Source: Curvibacter delicatus NBRC 14919
GTDB taxonomy: Bacteria > Pseudomonadota > Gammaproteobacteria > Burkholderiales > Burkholderiaceae_C
Direction: 5' to 3'
NCBI RefSeq assembly: GCF_001592265.1
Contig: NZ_BCWP01000010.1
Location: forward strand, 1 to 64,000
DNA length: 64,000 nucleotides
Of this stretch, positions 29,516 through 37,941 are shown piece after piece. The position numbers and the translations under genes are program-made. The notes under the pieces were generated by a model. The model had not been told where the DNA came from and did not search any database. It worked only from the letters and a program-made list of their open reading frames with translations. The number at the start of each line of letters is the position of its first letter. Positions within the stretch are counted from its first letter, which is position 1.

Positions 29516-30487
29516 CTACTCCGGCAGCAGGCCGATTTCCTTGGCCACCTCGTTCCAGCGCTCGTGCTCCCGACTCAGGAAAGCGCCGAGCTGATCGGGC
29601 GAACCCATGGGCTCTGCGATCGGGCCGATCGTCAACATGCGCTGTGCCGTATCGGCATCCGCCAACAAGGTGTTGATCTCCTTGTTCAGGCGCGCCACCA
29701 CAGCGGCCGGCGTGCCGGCAGGCGCCATCACGGCGAACCAGCCGATCATTTCGAAGTTGGGCAGCATCTCGGCCAGGGCCGGCACCGATTCCCAACCGGC
29801 CACCCGCTTGGCCGCGGTGACGGCCAGAATACGCAGGCGCCCCTGGCGCACCAGCTGAGCCGTGGACGCCAGATCGGCCACCACCGCATTGGCATGGCCG
29901 CCAATGACGTCCTGCACGGAAACGCCCACCGAGGCATAAGACACCAGATTGGCGTCCATCTTGGTGCGGGCGTTGATCAGGCGCGCGATGATGCCGCCAA
30001 AAGTGCGCGGACCTTCGTTGGCCAATGACAGCTTGCCCGGCGCCGCCTTGGAACGCGCCACCAGATCCTGCATCGAGCTGATGGGCGACTCGGCCCTGAC
30101 CAGCACGGCGAAGGGGCTCTTGGCCACGAACGCCACCGGCACGAAATCCTTTTGCGGGTCGTAGGGCAAGGTCTTGAACAAGTGCTTGTTCGTGACCAGC
30201 GCGGCCGTGGTGGCGAAATAGAAGGTGTTGCCGTCGGCCGGCGCACGGGCGGCGGCCTGGGCGCCGATCACGTTCTGGCCCCCCGGTTTGTTCTCGATCA
30301 CGATCGACTGCCCCAGGGTCTTGCCAATGCGGTCGCCCAACAGGCGGGCCACGTTGTCCGGGCCGGAGCCCGGCGGCTGCGACAGGATCATCTTGACCGG
30401 CTTGTCGGGCCAGGCCCCGCCCTGAGCCCAGGCGGAATGGACCGTCGCCGCCAGCAGTGTCGCCTGTACAAAGTTTCTGCGTTGCAT
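29516..30487 (-). CDS. Bug/TctC-family periplasmic substrate-binding protein
   Basis: A 323-residue exported binding protein starting at ATG 30487 behind GAGGAGAC. It has a signal peptide ending near AWAQ. Family features include WPDKPVKMI, the VIENKPGGQNVIG loop and the DPQKDFVPVAF segment. It is the last gene of the catabolic operon, 41 bp after the monooxygenase, so it likely binds the aromatic acid that the operon degrades. No TctA/TctB membrane genes are nearby. Confidence 0.92.
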   Translation of the reverse strand: MQRRNFVQATLLAATVHSAWAQGGAWPDKPVKMILSQPPGSGPDNVARLLGDRIGKTLGQSIVIENKPGGQNVIGAQAAARAPADGNTFYFATTAALVTNKHLFKTLPYDPQKDFVPVAFVAKSPFAVLVRAESPISSMQDLVARSKAAPGKLSLANEGPRTFGGIIARLINARTKMDANLVSYASVGVSVQDVIGGHANAVVADLASTAQLVRQGRLRILAVTAAKRVAGWESVPALAEMLPNFEMIGWFAVMAPAGTPAAVVARLNKEINTLLADADTAQRMLTIGPIAEPMGSPDQLGAFLSREHERWNEVAKEIGLLPE

Positions 30488-30528
30488 GTTTGTCTCCTCG
30501 TTGATGTTCTGCTTGAAATACCGGGTCG

Positions 30529-32073
30529 TCAGTGCAGCCTCAACGCTGTCAGCTGCTGGGTCAATACCTGTTCGGAAGCTGCGACGCCGTAGACGTAGTG
30601 GTCCGGTCGCACGATCGCGGCCAGCACGCCGTAACGCTCGAACCAACGTGCCAACACGCCTTCGACCTCGCTCAACTCCGGCGTGCCGAGCTTGGCGACC
30701 GTGAGGTTCGGCAGCGCACTGAGGCGGGCCGCTTGAACTGCGTCAATGCCGGCGTTCGCCGCCAGGATCAAGCGCCAGCCCGAGCCGAGCACATCGTCCA
30801 TGCGTTTCTTCTCGCCGCCGACCATCAGCCAGGGCTGGGGGAAGATGGTGCCGCGCGCGGGGTGCGCAGACTGCGCCAGCAGGCCGTTTTGCAGCGCGGG
30901 CTGCACGTCCTGGCGCGGTGTGGGTTTGACCACGCCGCCGCAGTCCTGCAGCAGTTGCGCGTCGCGGGCCCGGGCACGCACCGGGTCGCGCTCGCAGATG
31001 ATCCGGCCGATGCCCTTGATGCGCGTCGTCAGTTCGGTCACGTGGCCCTTGCGCTCGGTGCCATAGGTGTCGAGCAATGCATCGCCAGCCTCGCCACGCA
31101 ACACCGCGCCTAGCTTCCAGCACAGGTTGGCCACATCGCGCACGCCCTGGCACATGCCCTGCCCCAAGAAGGGCGGCTGCTGGTGCGCCGCGTCACCGGC
31201 CACGAAGACGCGGCCGCGGCGCCATTCGCCAGCCACCAGCGCATGAAAGCGGTAGCTGGCCTGGCGCCAGAGCGTGGCATCCTGCGGCGTGAGCCAGGGC
31301 GCCAGCAGCTTCCAGGTGCCTTCGGGCGTGGCCACCTCTTTCGGGTCCTCGCCGGGGTTAATAGAAATTTCCCAGCGACGATGGTTGCCCGGGCAGATCA
31401 GGTAGGTGCAGGGACGTTCGGGATTGCAGTACTGCACGCTGGTAGTGGGCAGCTTGGCCAGGCCCTGCTCGTTGACCAGCACGTCGACCACCAGCCAGGG
31501 CTCGTCGAAACCGAGGTCTTCCAGCGCCATGCCGACCTGGCCACGCACTGTGCTGGAGGCGCCATCGCAGGCGATCAGGTAGCGCGCCTGCACGGTGGAA
31601 GACGTGCCGTCGTCGCCGGAGAGCGCCAGCGTTACCAGCGTTTTGTCCTGCGTGACCTGCGTGAGCGTCTGGCCCAATGCCACGGTGACCGCGGGAAAGG
31701 ACTGGGCATGCTCGCGCAGGATGCGCTCGGCCGGCGGCTGGGTGAACACGATGGACGGCGTATGGCCCAGCGGGAACGGCGGCTCGACCGTCGACATGCG
31801 TTTGATGATCTGGCCATCGACGCCGTAGTACACTGAATCGGTGAAGGGCTCGGTATAGGGCTTGATCAATTTGGCCACGCCCATCTGCTGGAACAGCCGG
31901 ATGATCTCGTGATCCAGCGCGATCGCGCGCGGTTTGTCGTACACGTCGCGCAGCTTGTCGCACACGAAGGTGCGGATGCCCTGCGCGCCCAGCAGGCCGG
32001 CGGCCACCGCGCCCGAGGGGCCGAAGCCGACGATGGCGACATCAAAAGGTGTCTGCTTGCTCTCTGCCGTCAT
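30529..32073 (-). CDS. FAD-dependent aromatic monooxygenase, MhpA-like
   Basis: A 514-residue class A flavoprotein hydroxylase. The FAD-binding VGFGPSGAVAAGLLG lies near 15-29, the ACDGASS motif near 167-173, and the GRVFVAGDAAHQQPP motif near 290-304. Its closest named relative by pattern is 3-(3-hydroxyphenyl)propionate hydroxylase. It likely adds an ortho hydroxyl to a phenolic acid to make the catechol cleaved by the downstream-encoded dioxygenase step. ATG 32073 lies 2 bp after the preceding stop. Confidence 0.88.
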   Translation of the reverse strand: MTAESKQTPFDVAIVGFGPSGAVAAGLLGAQGIRTFVCDKLRDVYDKPRAIALDHEIIRLFQQMGVAKLIKPYTEPFTDSVYYGVDGQIIKRMSTVEPPFPLGHTPSIVFTQPPAERILREHAQSFPAVTVALGQTLTQVTQDKTLVTLALSGDDGTSSTVQARYLIACDGASSTVRGQVGMALEDLGFDEPWLVVDVLVNEQGLAKLPTTSVQYCNPERPCTYLICPGNHRRWEISINPGEDPKEVATPEGTWKLLAPWLTPQDATLWRQASYRFHALVAGEWRRGRVFVAGDAAHQQPPFLGQGMCQGVRDVANLCWKLGAVLRGEAGDALLDTYGTERKGHVTELTTRIKGIGRIICERDPVRARARDAQLLQDCGGVVKPTPRQDVQPALQNGLLAQSAHPARGTIFPQPWLMVGGEKKRMDDVLGSGWRLILAANAGIDAVQAARLSALPNLTVAKLGTPELSEVEGVLARWFERYGVLAAIVRPDHYVYGVAASEQVLTQQLTALRLH

Positions 32074-32075
32074 GC

Positions 32076-32939
32076 TCAGGCCACCTCGTCTTCGATGGTG
32101 TTGCGCAGCACGCCGATCTTCTCGATCTCGATCTCGACCACGTCGCCATGCTTCATCCATACCGGCGGGGTGCGCGCCTGGCCCACACCGGCCGGCGTGC
32201 CCATGATGATGAGGTCACCCGGCTCCAGTGTCATGCACTCGCTCAGCAACTGGATCGTTTCGGCCACACCCCAGATCATGTCGCGCGTGTTGGCGTCCTG
32301 CATGACCTGGCCGTTCAGGCGCGCCTGGATGCGCAGCTCGGTGGCGCCCGGCGGCAATTCATCAGCGGTCACCAGCACCGGACCGAAGGGACCGGTGCGG
32401 TCGAAGTTCTTGCCGATGGTCCACTGCGGCGTCTTCTTCTGGTAGTCGCGCACCGAGATGTCATTGAAGCAGGAATAGCCGAACACGGCGTCGAGCGCGT
32501 TGTCCAGCGTGGCGTGCTTGACGGTCTTGCCGATCACCACCGCCAGCTCAGCTTCGTAATCCAGTCGCTCCGACACCTTGGGTCGCAGGGCCTTGGCGCC
32601 AGCCGCCAGCAAGGACGAGGCCGAGCGCAGAAAAAACCATGGGTAGACCGGCTTCTCGCGCCCGCCCTCCTTGGCATGGTCGTAATAGTTCAGGCCCAGG
32701 CAGACGATCTTGCCGGGCTCGGGCAGCACGGGCGCCAGCTGCACGCCGGCCAGGGGAACGCGCGGCGCATTCGAAGCCATGGCAGCCCTGGCGGCAGCGG
32801 CCAGGTCCTGGCCCGCACGCAGGGCAGTGCGCAAGTCGGCGCTGATCTGCGGCTGCGCCTGGTTCAGATCGATGACCTGGTTGTCGACAACCAGGCCCAG
32901 TCGATGTTGACCGCCCTGGATGAAGGTGATGAAACGCAT
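32076..32939 (-). CDS. fumarylacetoacetate hydrolase-family protein
   Basis: A 287-residue FAH-fold enzyme. The N-terminal part is short; the catalytic core has KIVCLGLNYYDHAKE near 76-90, the metal-binding DYEAELAVVIG near 128-138 and DLIIMGTPAGVG near 241-252. In ring-cleavage pathways such enzymes hydrolyse the dienoic or keto product of extradiol cleavage. It follows the VOC dioxygenase by 20 bp in the catabolic operon. Confidence 0.9.
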   Translation of the reverse strand: MRFITFIQGGQHRLGLVVDNQVIDLNQAQPQISADLRTALRAGQDLAAAARAAMASNAPRVPLAGVQLAPVLPEPGKIVCLGLNYYDHAKEGGREKPVYPWFFLRSASSLLAAGAKALRPKVSERLDYEAELAVVIGKTVKHATLDNALDAVFGYSCFNDISVRDYQKKTPQWTIGKNFDRTGPFGPVLVTADELPPGATELRIQARLNGQVMQDANTRDMIWGVAETIQLLSECMTLEPGDLIIMGTPAGVGQARTPPVWMKHGDVVEIEIEKIGVLRNTIEDEVA

Positions 32940-32959
32940 GAGAACTCCTTGGTACGGTT

Positions 32960-33862
32960 TCAGGAAACGAAAACGATGGCCCGCTGCGCCTGTTTCAGGC
33001 GCGCGCTGGGTGGCTGGGAAATACCCCATTGGTCGACCCGGCCCGGCGGCCAGGTCCAGTCGGACGGCTGGCCGGCCTGGTAGCTGTCGTCGACCTGCTC
33101 GACCTCGGCGGTGTATTCGATGACGACGTCGAAGGGACCGACGAAATAATTGAAGGCGTTGTCGCCCGGGCCGTGGCGGCCGGGCCCCCACTCGATGCCG
33201 AACCCGGCGTCCCGCATGCGCCCGCCGCCACGCATGACCGACTCCAGGTCGGGCATGAGAAAGGCAATGTGATTGAGCGCGTCGTTGTCGGTATCGCCCA
33301 GCGCGATGCTGTGGTGATCGCTGTTGCAGCGCATGAAGGCCATGATGCGGGTCCGGTCCGAGAGCGAAAAATCGAACACCTGCTCCATGAAGCGCCGGGT
33401 GGCTTCCACGTCGTGGCTGTTGAGCACGGCATGGGCCAGCCGCACGGGTCGGTCTTTTTCTTCATGCGCATCGGCATGCAACACGTCGCCGTGCACCAGA
33501 CGGAAGATGCGGCCGTCGGCATCGGCCACCGTGACGGCCGTGCCGCCCCCCGGCTCACCCAGCGGACCGGCCGGCTGCAGCACCCGCCCGCCGGCCGCCA
33601 CCGCAGCCTGTGCGACCTCCTGTAGTGCAGCAGCGCTGCGCGCACGCAGCGTCACGTTGCGGATGCGCGCCGGCCCGGGCGCCTCGTGCAAGGCCAGCAC
33701 ATGGTGGTCGGCGCCGGTGGCGCGCAGGTAGATCGCCTTGTCCGTGCGCGCGGCCACGTCGAGGTGCCAGGTCTGGGTATAGAACTGCTCGGCCAGCGCC
33801 AAGTCGGGTACGGTCAATGCCACGCTGCGCAGGGCGCTCACGCGGGACGAAGCATGCGTCAT
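32960..33862 (-). CDS. two-domain VOC extradiol ring-cleavage dioxygenase
   Basis: A 300-residue type I extradiol dioxygenase with two vicinal-oxygen-chelate domains. The Fe(II) ligands are visible in the second domain: H144 (LAHAVLN), H198 (LNHIAF) and E249 (VVIEY). Their spacing is close to that of BphC and catechol 2,3-dioxygenase. It likely opens a catecholic ring next to the hydroxyls. The start overlaps the preceding amidohydrolase stop by 4 bp. Confidence 0.88.
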   Translation of the reverse strand: MTHASSRVSALRSVALTVPDLALAEQFYTQTWHLDVAARTDKAIYLRATGADHHVLALHEAPGPARIRNVTLRARSAAALQEVAQAAVAAGGRVLQPAGPLGEPGGGTAVTVADADGRIFRLVHGDVLHADAHEEKDRPVRLAHAVLNSHDVEATRRFMEQVFDFSLSDRTRIMAFMRCNSDHHSIALGDTDNDALNHIAFLMPDLESVMRGGGRMRDAGFGIEWGPGRHGPGDNAFNYFVGPFDVVIEYTAEVEQVDDSYQAGQPSDWTWPPGRVDQWGISQPPSARLKQAQRAIVFVS

Positions 33863-34902
33863 GGGGTGTTCTCCGGAATTGAAACGCCGAGACCCAGAAA
33901 GCGCCGGGCATTGGCTTGCAGCAACTGCTCAGCCACGTTGCCATCGAAGCCGGCCTGCTCGATACGCGCCACCGGCTGGGGCTCGTGGAAATTGAAGGGG
34001 TAGTCGGTACCCAGCATCAGTTGCGAAGCGCCGAAGGTCCGCACCAGATGCTGCAAGGTCGGCGCGTCGAACACCAGCGTGTCATAGAACAGCTCGCGCG
34101 CCTGCTCTGTAGGCGAACGGTTCACGCTGTCACGCAGCGCCGGAAACACCGACATCGCCTGCTCCAGCCGCGGCAGCAGCATGGCCAGCGTGCCGCCGCC
34201 GTGGCTGAACGCCAGGCGCAGCTTCGGCCGCCGCGTCATGAGGTTGCCGGTCAGCACCGAAGCGGCGGCCAGCCCGACATCGGTGGGATAGGCCAGCACC
34301 TGCTGCAGCGGCGGCGGACCGACCAGCCGGTTCATACCGGTCGGGCGCAAGGCGTGGACAAACACTGCCATGTCGAGCGCCTCGCAGGCCTCGAAGAAGG
34401 GATCGAGCCGCGGGTCACCCACCACGATGCCGTTGATATTGCTGCCAATCTCCACACCGGAAAAACCGAGAGAATCCTTGAGGTAGTGCAGCTCGCGGAT
34501 CGCCAGCGCCATGTCCTGCAGCGGCACGGCGCCCAAGCCGACCAGTTGCCCGCCGGACTCTGCCACCATACCGGCGATCTGCTCATTCAGGAAGCGCACC
34601 AGTTGCGCGCCGGTGGCCGGCGCCAGCCAGTAGGACAGCAGCTCCGGCATCGGCGACACCGCCTGCAACACCAGCCCCATGGCCTCGAAGTCGGCCAGGC
34701 GGCGCGATGTCGTCCAGCATTTGTCGGACACCGTGCGGTAGTTCTTGCCGTCGATCATCACGTGGCGATGGCAGGCGTCGGCCGGTGCCATGGCCGGCCA
34801 GCCGGCCGGGGTTACCCCGCCCAGGTACGTTGGAAACTCGCCCGGGATGACGTGCGCATGCACATCCACGCCGCAGCGGCAGCTCATCTTCGCCCCGTTC
34901 AT
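33859..34902 (-). CDS. amidohydrolase-family protein, ACMS decarboxylase-like
   Basis: A 347-residue TIM-barrel metalloenzyme of the amidohydrolase_2 group. It has the metal-binding VDVHAH motif (H15, H17), FVHALRP mid-protein, AFSHGGG and the GTDYPF motif with the catalytic aspartate near the C-terminus. Relatives decarboxylate aminocarboxymuconate semialdehyde or hydroxylated benzoates. In this operon it could decarboxylate a ring acid or a ring-cleavage product. ATG 34902 starts 4 bp after the GlcG-like gene. Confidence 0.87.
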   Translation of the reverse strand: MNGAKMSCRCGVDVHAHVIPGEFPTYLGGVTPAGWPAMAPADACHRHVMIDGKNYRTVSDKCWTTSRRLADFEAMGLVLQAVSPMPELLSYWLAPATGAQLVRFLNEQIAGMVAESGGQLVGLGAVPLQDMALAIRELHYLKDSLGFSGVEIGSNINGIVVGDPRLDPFFEACEALDMAVFVHALRPTGMNRLVGPPPLQQVLAYPTDVGLAAASVLTGNLMTRRPKLRLAFSHGGGTLAMLLPRLEQAMSVFPALRDSVNRSPTEQARELFYDTLVFDAPTLQHLVRTFGASQLMLGTDYPFNFHEPQPVARIEQAGFDGNVAEQLLQANARRFLGLGVSIPENTP

Positions 34903-34906
34903 GCGT

Positions 34907-35332
34907 TCAACCTGCGTGCAAGCCGGCGGCTTCGATACCGGCGATGCAGATGGCCTCGTCCTCATCGCCGGTGCCGCCACTGGCCCCGACCGCACCCAGT
35001 ACCGAACCACTGGCGTCCTGGATCAGCACCGCACCGGTCTGCGGCAGCAGCTTGCCCTGTGCCGTCGCCGCCAGCGACACCAGGAAATTGGGGTTGTCCT
35101 TGGCACGTTGACCCAGCACCCGGCTGGACACGCCCATGCCGACCGCCCCCCAAGCCTTGGCCTGGGCAATTTCGAAACGGAACATGCTGGCGCCGTCTTC
35201 GCGTGCAAAGGCCTTCAGATGGCCGGCCTCGTCGAGCACGGCGATGCCCATCGGCTTGTAACGTTCCTGCCTAGCGCGCGCCAAGGCAGCGGCAATGATC
35301 TGGTTGGCCTGCGCCAGCGTGAGTTCTTGCAC
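34907..35332 (-). CDS. GlcG/HbpS-family heme-binding-like protein
   Basis: A 141-residue single-domain protein starting at GTG 35332 behind AGGAGAC. It has the family pattern of LTLAQANQIIAAALARA at the start, VLDEAGHLKAFAREDGA, and the Gly-rich GAVGASGGTGDEDEAIC near the end. Members occur in many catabolic clusters (glcG, pduO-like, HbpS), but their role there is unclear. It is the first gene of the six-gene catabolic operon and faces the LysR regulator. Confidence 0.88.
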   Translation of the reverse strand: MQELTLAQANQIIAAALARARQERYKPMGIAVLDEAGHLKAFAREDGASMFRFEIAQAKAWGAVGMGVSSRVLGQRAKDNPNFLVSLAATAQGKLLPQTGAVLIQDASGSVLGAVGASGGTGDEDEAICIAGIEAAGLHAG

Positions 35333-35356
35333 GGATCCTGTCTCCTGTTATTTGAA

Positions 35357-35374
35357 ATTTGATCTGCGTCAAAT
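35357..35374. promoter_or_regulatory. LysR-type operator ATTTGA-N6-TCAAAT
   Basis: A perfect 6-bp inverted repeat with a 6-bp spacer, containing the T-N11-A pattern of LysR regulators, lies in the 116-bp gap between the catabolic operon and its divergent LysR gene. A second ATTTGA half-site at 35350 lies 7 bp further. This is the likely binding site of the LysR protein at 35449. Confidence 0.65.
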
Positions 35375-35448
35375 GCAAAGTGGAGCGAAGTCTAGGCAGA
35401 GTCACACCATTGATCTAGCCGATTTTCTGGATAGATAGAATCCATCGC

Positions 35449-36357
35449 ATGGATATTCGATCGGTCGATCTCAACCTGCTGGTGGTGTTTGATGCCATGA
35501 TTGAGCACCGCAGCGTGACCCGCGCCGGCGAAGCCCTCAACCTGAGTCAGCCGGCGATGAGTGCGGCCGTGGCCCGGCTGCGGACCCTGTTCGACGACCC
35601 GCTGTTCGTGCGTACCGGCGCCGAGATGCGGCCGACGCCGCGCGCCACGGAACTGGGCGCACCGATCCGCCAGGTCGTGCGCACCATCAAGGCGGAAATT
35701 CTTCAGCGCTCGGTCTTCGACCCCGCCGTCAGCCAGCGCACGTTCACGCTGGTGACGCCCGACATCGCCGAAGTCAATTTCCTGCCGCGCATCCTGGCCT
35801 GCCTAGCCCGCCAGGCCCCCAACACCAACCTGCGGACCCTGGCCATGCCGCGTCATGCGGCCGCGGAAAGCCTGGAGTCAGGCGCCGCCGAACTGGCACT
35901 GGGCTACTTCCCGGACCTGCAGAAGGCCGGCTTCTTCCAGCAGCGGCTGATCAGGAACTCGCATGTCTGCCTGGTGCGCAAGGACCATCCGACGATCAAG
36001 TCGAAAATGACCTTGTCGCAATTCCTGGCAGCATCGCATGCCGTGGTCAAGCCGGATGGGCGTGAACACGTATTCGAGCAGTTCCTGCAGAAAAAGGGCA
36101 TCCAGCGGCGCGTGCTGGTCGAGCTCTCGCACTTCATGAGCCTGCTGCCGATCGTGGAAAGTTCAGATGTGGTGGCCACCGTGCCGAAAGACTTAGCTGA
36201 TTTCTGCGTCCAGCATGGCCAGGTGCGTTATGTGGAGACGCCGATGAAATCGCCCGTGATCGACGTGCATCTGTTCTGGCATCGCCGCTTCCAGAAAGAC
36301 CCCGCACACGCCTGGTTGCGCAGCGCAATCCACCAGTTGTTTCGCGAGCGGAGTTGA
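35449..36357 (+). CDS. LysR-family transcriptional regulator (NodD/LinR-like)
   Basis: A 302-residue regulator with the winged helix-turn-helix at about 6-65 (VTRAGEALNLSQPAMSAAVARLRTLFDDPLFVRTG) and a LysR substrate-binding domain. The MDIRSVDLNLLVVFDAMIEH start is typical of the NodD/NahR/LinR branch, whose members sense aromatic compounds. It is divergent from the catabolic operon and probably activates it when the aromatic substrate or an intermediate is present. Confidence 0.92.
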   Translation: MDIRSVDLNLLVVFDAMIEHRSVTRAGEALNLSQPAMSAAVARLRTLFDDPLFVRTGAEMRPTPRATELGAPIRQVVRTIKAEILQRSVFDPAVSQRTFTLVTPDIAEVNFLPRILACLARQAPNTNLRTLAMPRHAAAESLESGAAELALGYFPDLQKAGFFQQRLIRNSHVCLVRKDHPTIKSKMTLSQFLAASHAVVKPDGREHVFEQFLQKKGIQRRVLVELSHFMSLLPIVESSDVVATVPKDLADFCVQHGQVRYVETPMKSPVIDVHLFWHRRFQKDPAHAWLRSAIHQLFRERS

Positions 36358-36391
36358 GCTGGCCGGCGGGCTCTCACCGGGCCAGGCGGGT

Positions 36392-37798
36392 TTATTCCTT
36401 GAACAGCACCGCTGGCAGGTCGAGCGCCTGAACCTGCAGCGCGGCTTTCTCGGCATCGGCCTTGGCGGTAAAGGGCCCCACCCGCACGCGAATCAGGCGG
36501 CCGGCCTGGGTCTCGTAGGGCGCGGTACTGGTCTCCAGACCCGCGGCCTCGATCCGCAAGCGCACGTTCTGCGCATTGCCCTCTTGCGCGAAGGCGCCCG
36601 CCTGCACGTACCAGGACTTTTTCGTCTTGCTGGCTTTGGTGCTGGCCTTCGGCTTGTCGGCACTGGCCGGGGCGGCGCTGTCTGCGCCGGCCTTCGGTGC
36701 TGGTGCAGCAGCATCTGTCTTGGGGGCATCGGCTTTAGCTGCCTTGGCTGGCGCCGCTTTCGGCGCCACCGGTTTGTCCGGGCTGGCGGCGGCAACCTGC
36801 ACCGCCTTCGCAGCGGCCGGGCGCACCGGCTCAGAGGCACGGGCCGCTTTGGCAGTCGCTGCCGGACTCGCTTCAGTCTTCTGCGCCACCTTGACCTCCG
36901 GCGTGCGCGCGCCCTTGGTATCCGTCTTGTCGGCGGCTTTCTCGGCCGTTTTCGCTGCAGTTTGTTCGTCACTCGGCACAGCGGCCTTTTCCGCCATGCG
37001 GGCCAGGTAATGTTCGATCTGGGTGTCCGAGGTCAGGCCGGCCACCTCCGCCGGCACAGCGGCTGCGGGCGCTTCGGGTTTGGGTGGCTCCGCCTTGGGG
37101 GCTTCCGCCGTCACCACTGGCGGCACCGGCGCTGACGCCGGCTCCGACGGGGCCACGCTGGTCGGTGCCAGCATCGGTTGGGTACCGGCTGCCATCTCAG
37201 GCATGACGGGTGTCGACGGTTTGGCCGGACCGCCTTGCGCAAACTGCATGAAATCCTGCGCCGGGTTGAACAGCAACACCACCGCGCCGGCCAGCAGCGC
37301 CATCAGCGCCACATTGGCAACGGCCAGCCCCAGCAGACGTTTGTTGCTGCTGGCCTGCGCGGCCAGCACCTCGCAGGCATCCTTTACCTCCTGCGTGGCG
37401 CGCAGGGCGGCAGAAATCTTCTCATTGCAGAAGTTGTAATACCAGGCGTTGGCGTACAGCCCCGGCACCACAAAGGCCGCCGTCAGGAACGCCAGGAACA
37501 GCAGCAGCCCGGTGGTGTCGGAATAACTGAACAGCAGCTTGCCGACGCCGAACACCAGCAGCGCCATGCCCAGCACCGCGGCCAGGTAGGCCAGCGCCTG
37601 GCCCCACATCTTGCGGTAGGCCAGCCAGTTGAGCGTGTTCCAGTAGGCCGGCCAGTGCCAGCTAGCACCGGTCTTGCCGGCAGCGTCGAAACGGGTGAAT
37701 TGGCGCAGGTAGTAGTCCTGGCCGCGCGGACCGATGGCAGCGCGATAGAGCTCGGCGGTGTCGCCGGCGGCGAGCGGGTTCGCGGGTTCGGTGGCCAT
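36392..37798 (-). CDS. DUF2628 membrane protein with C-terminal SPOR domain
   Basis: A 468-residue protein. The N-terminal part (about 1-130) resembles DUF2628, with two hydrophobic helices (about 67-90 and 97-118) and a third at about 155-178. A long low-complexity Ala/Lys/Pro linker (about 190-385) follows. The last 75 residues are a SPOR domain (SWYVQAGAFAQEGNAQNVRL onward) that binds denuded septal peptidoglycan. It may act in cell division or envelope maintenance. No operon partner is close. Confidence 0.85.
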   Translation of the reverse strand: MATEPANPLAAGDTAELYRAAIGPRGQDYYLRQFTRFDAAGKTGASWHWPAYWNTLNWLAYRKMWGQALAYLAAVLGMALLVFGVGKLLFSYSDTTGLLLFLAFLTAAFVVPGLYANAWYYNFCNEKISAALRATQEVKDACEVLAAQASSNKRLLGLAVANVALMALLAGAVVLLFNPAQDFMQFAQGGPAKPSTPVMPEMAAGTQPMLAPTSVAPSEPASAPVPPVVTAEAPKAEPPKPEAPAAAVPAEVAGLTSDTQIEHYLARMAEKAAVPSDEQTAAKTAEKAADKTDTKGARTPEVKVAQKTEASPAATAKAARASEPVRPAAAKAVQVAAASPDKPVAPKAAPAKAAKADAPKTDAAAPAPKAGADSAAPASADKPKASTKASKTKKSWYVQAGAFAQEGNAQNVRLRIEAAGLETSTAPYETQAGRLIRVRVGPFTAKADAEKAALQVQALDLPAVLFKE

Positions 37799-37941
37799 CG
37801 TTGCTTGAAAAAGGTAGTGCGCGGCAGGTAGATCTGCCCGGAGTGGAATGGGGCGAGTCTAAATCACATTGGCCGAAATCCCATGCCCCGTGTGGATCGG
37901 ATGCTACAAATTTGCGACTGACCCCCGGCTCTGAAACAGCC

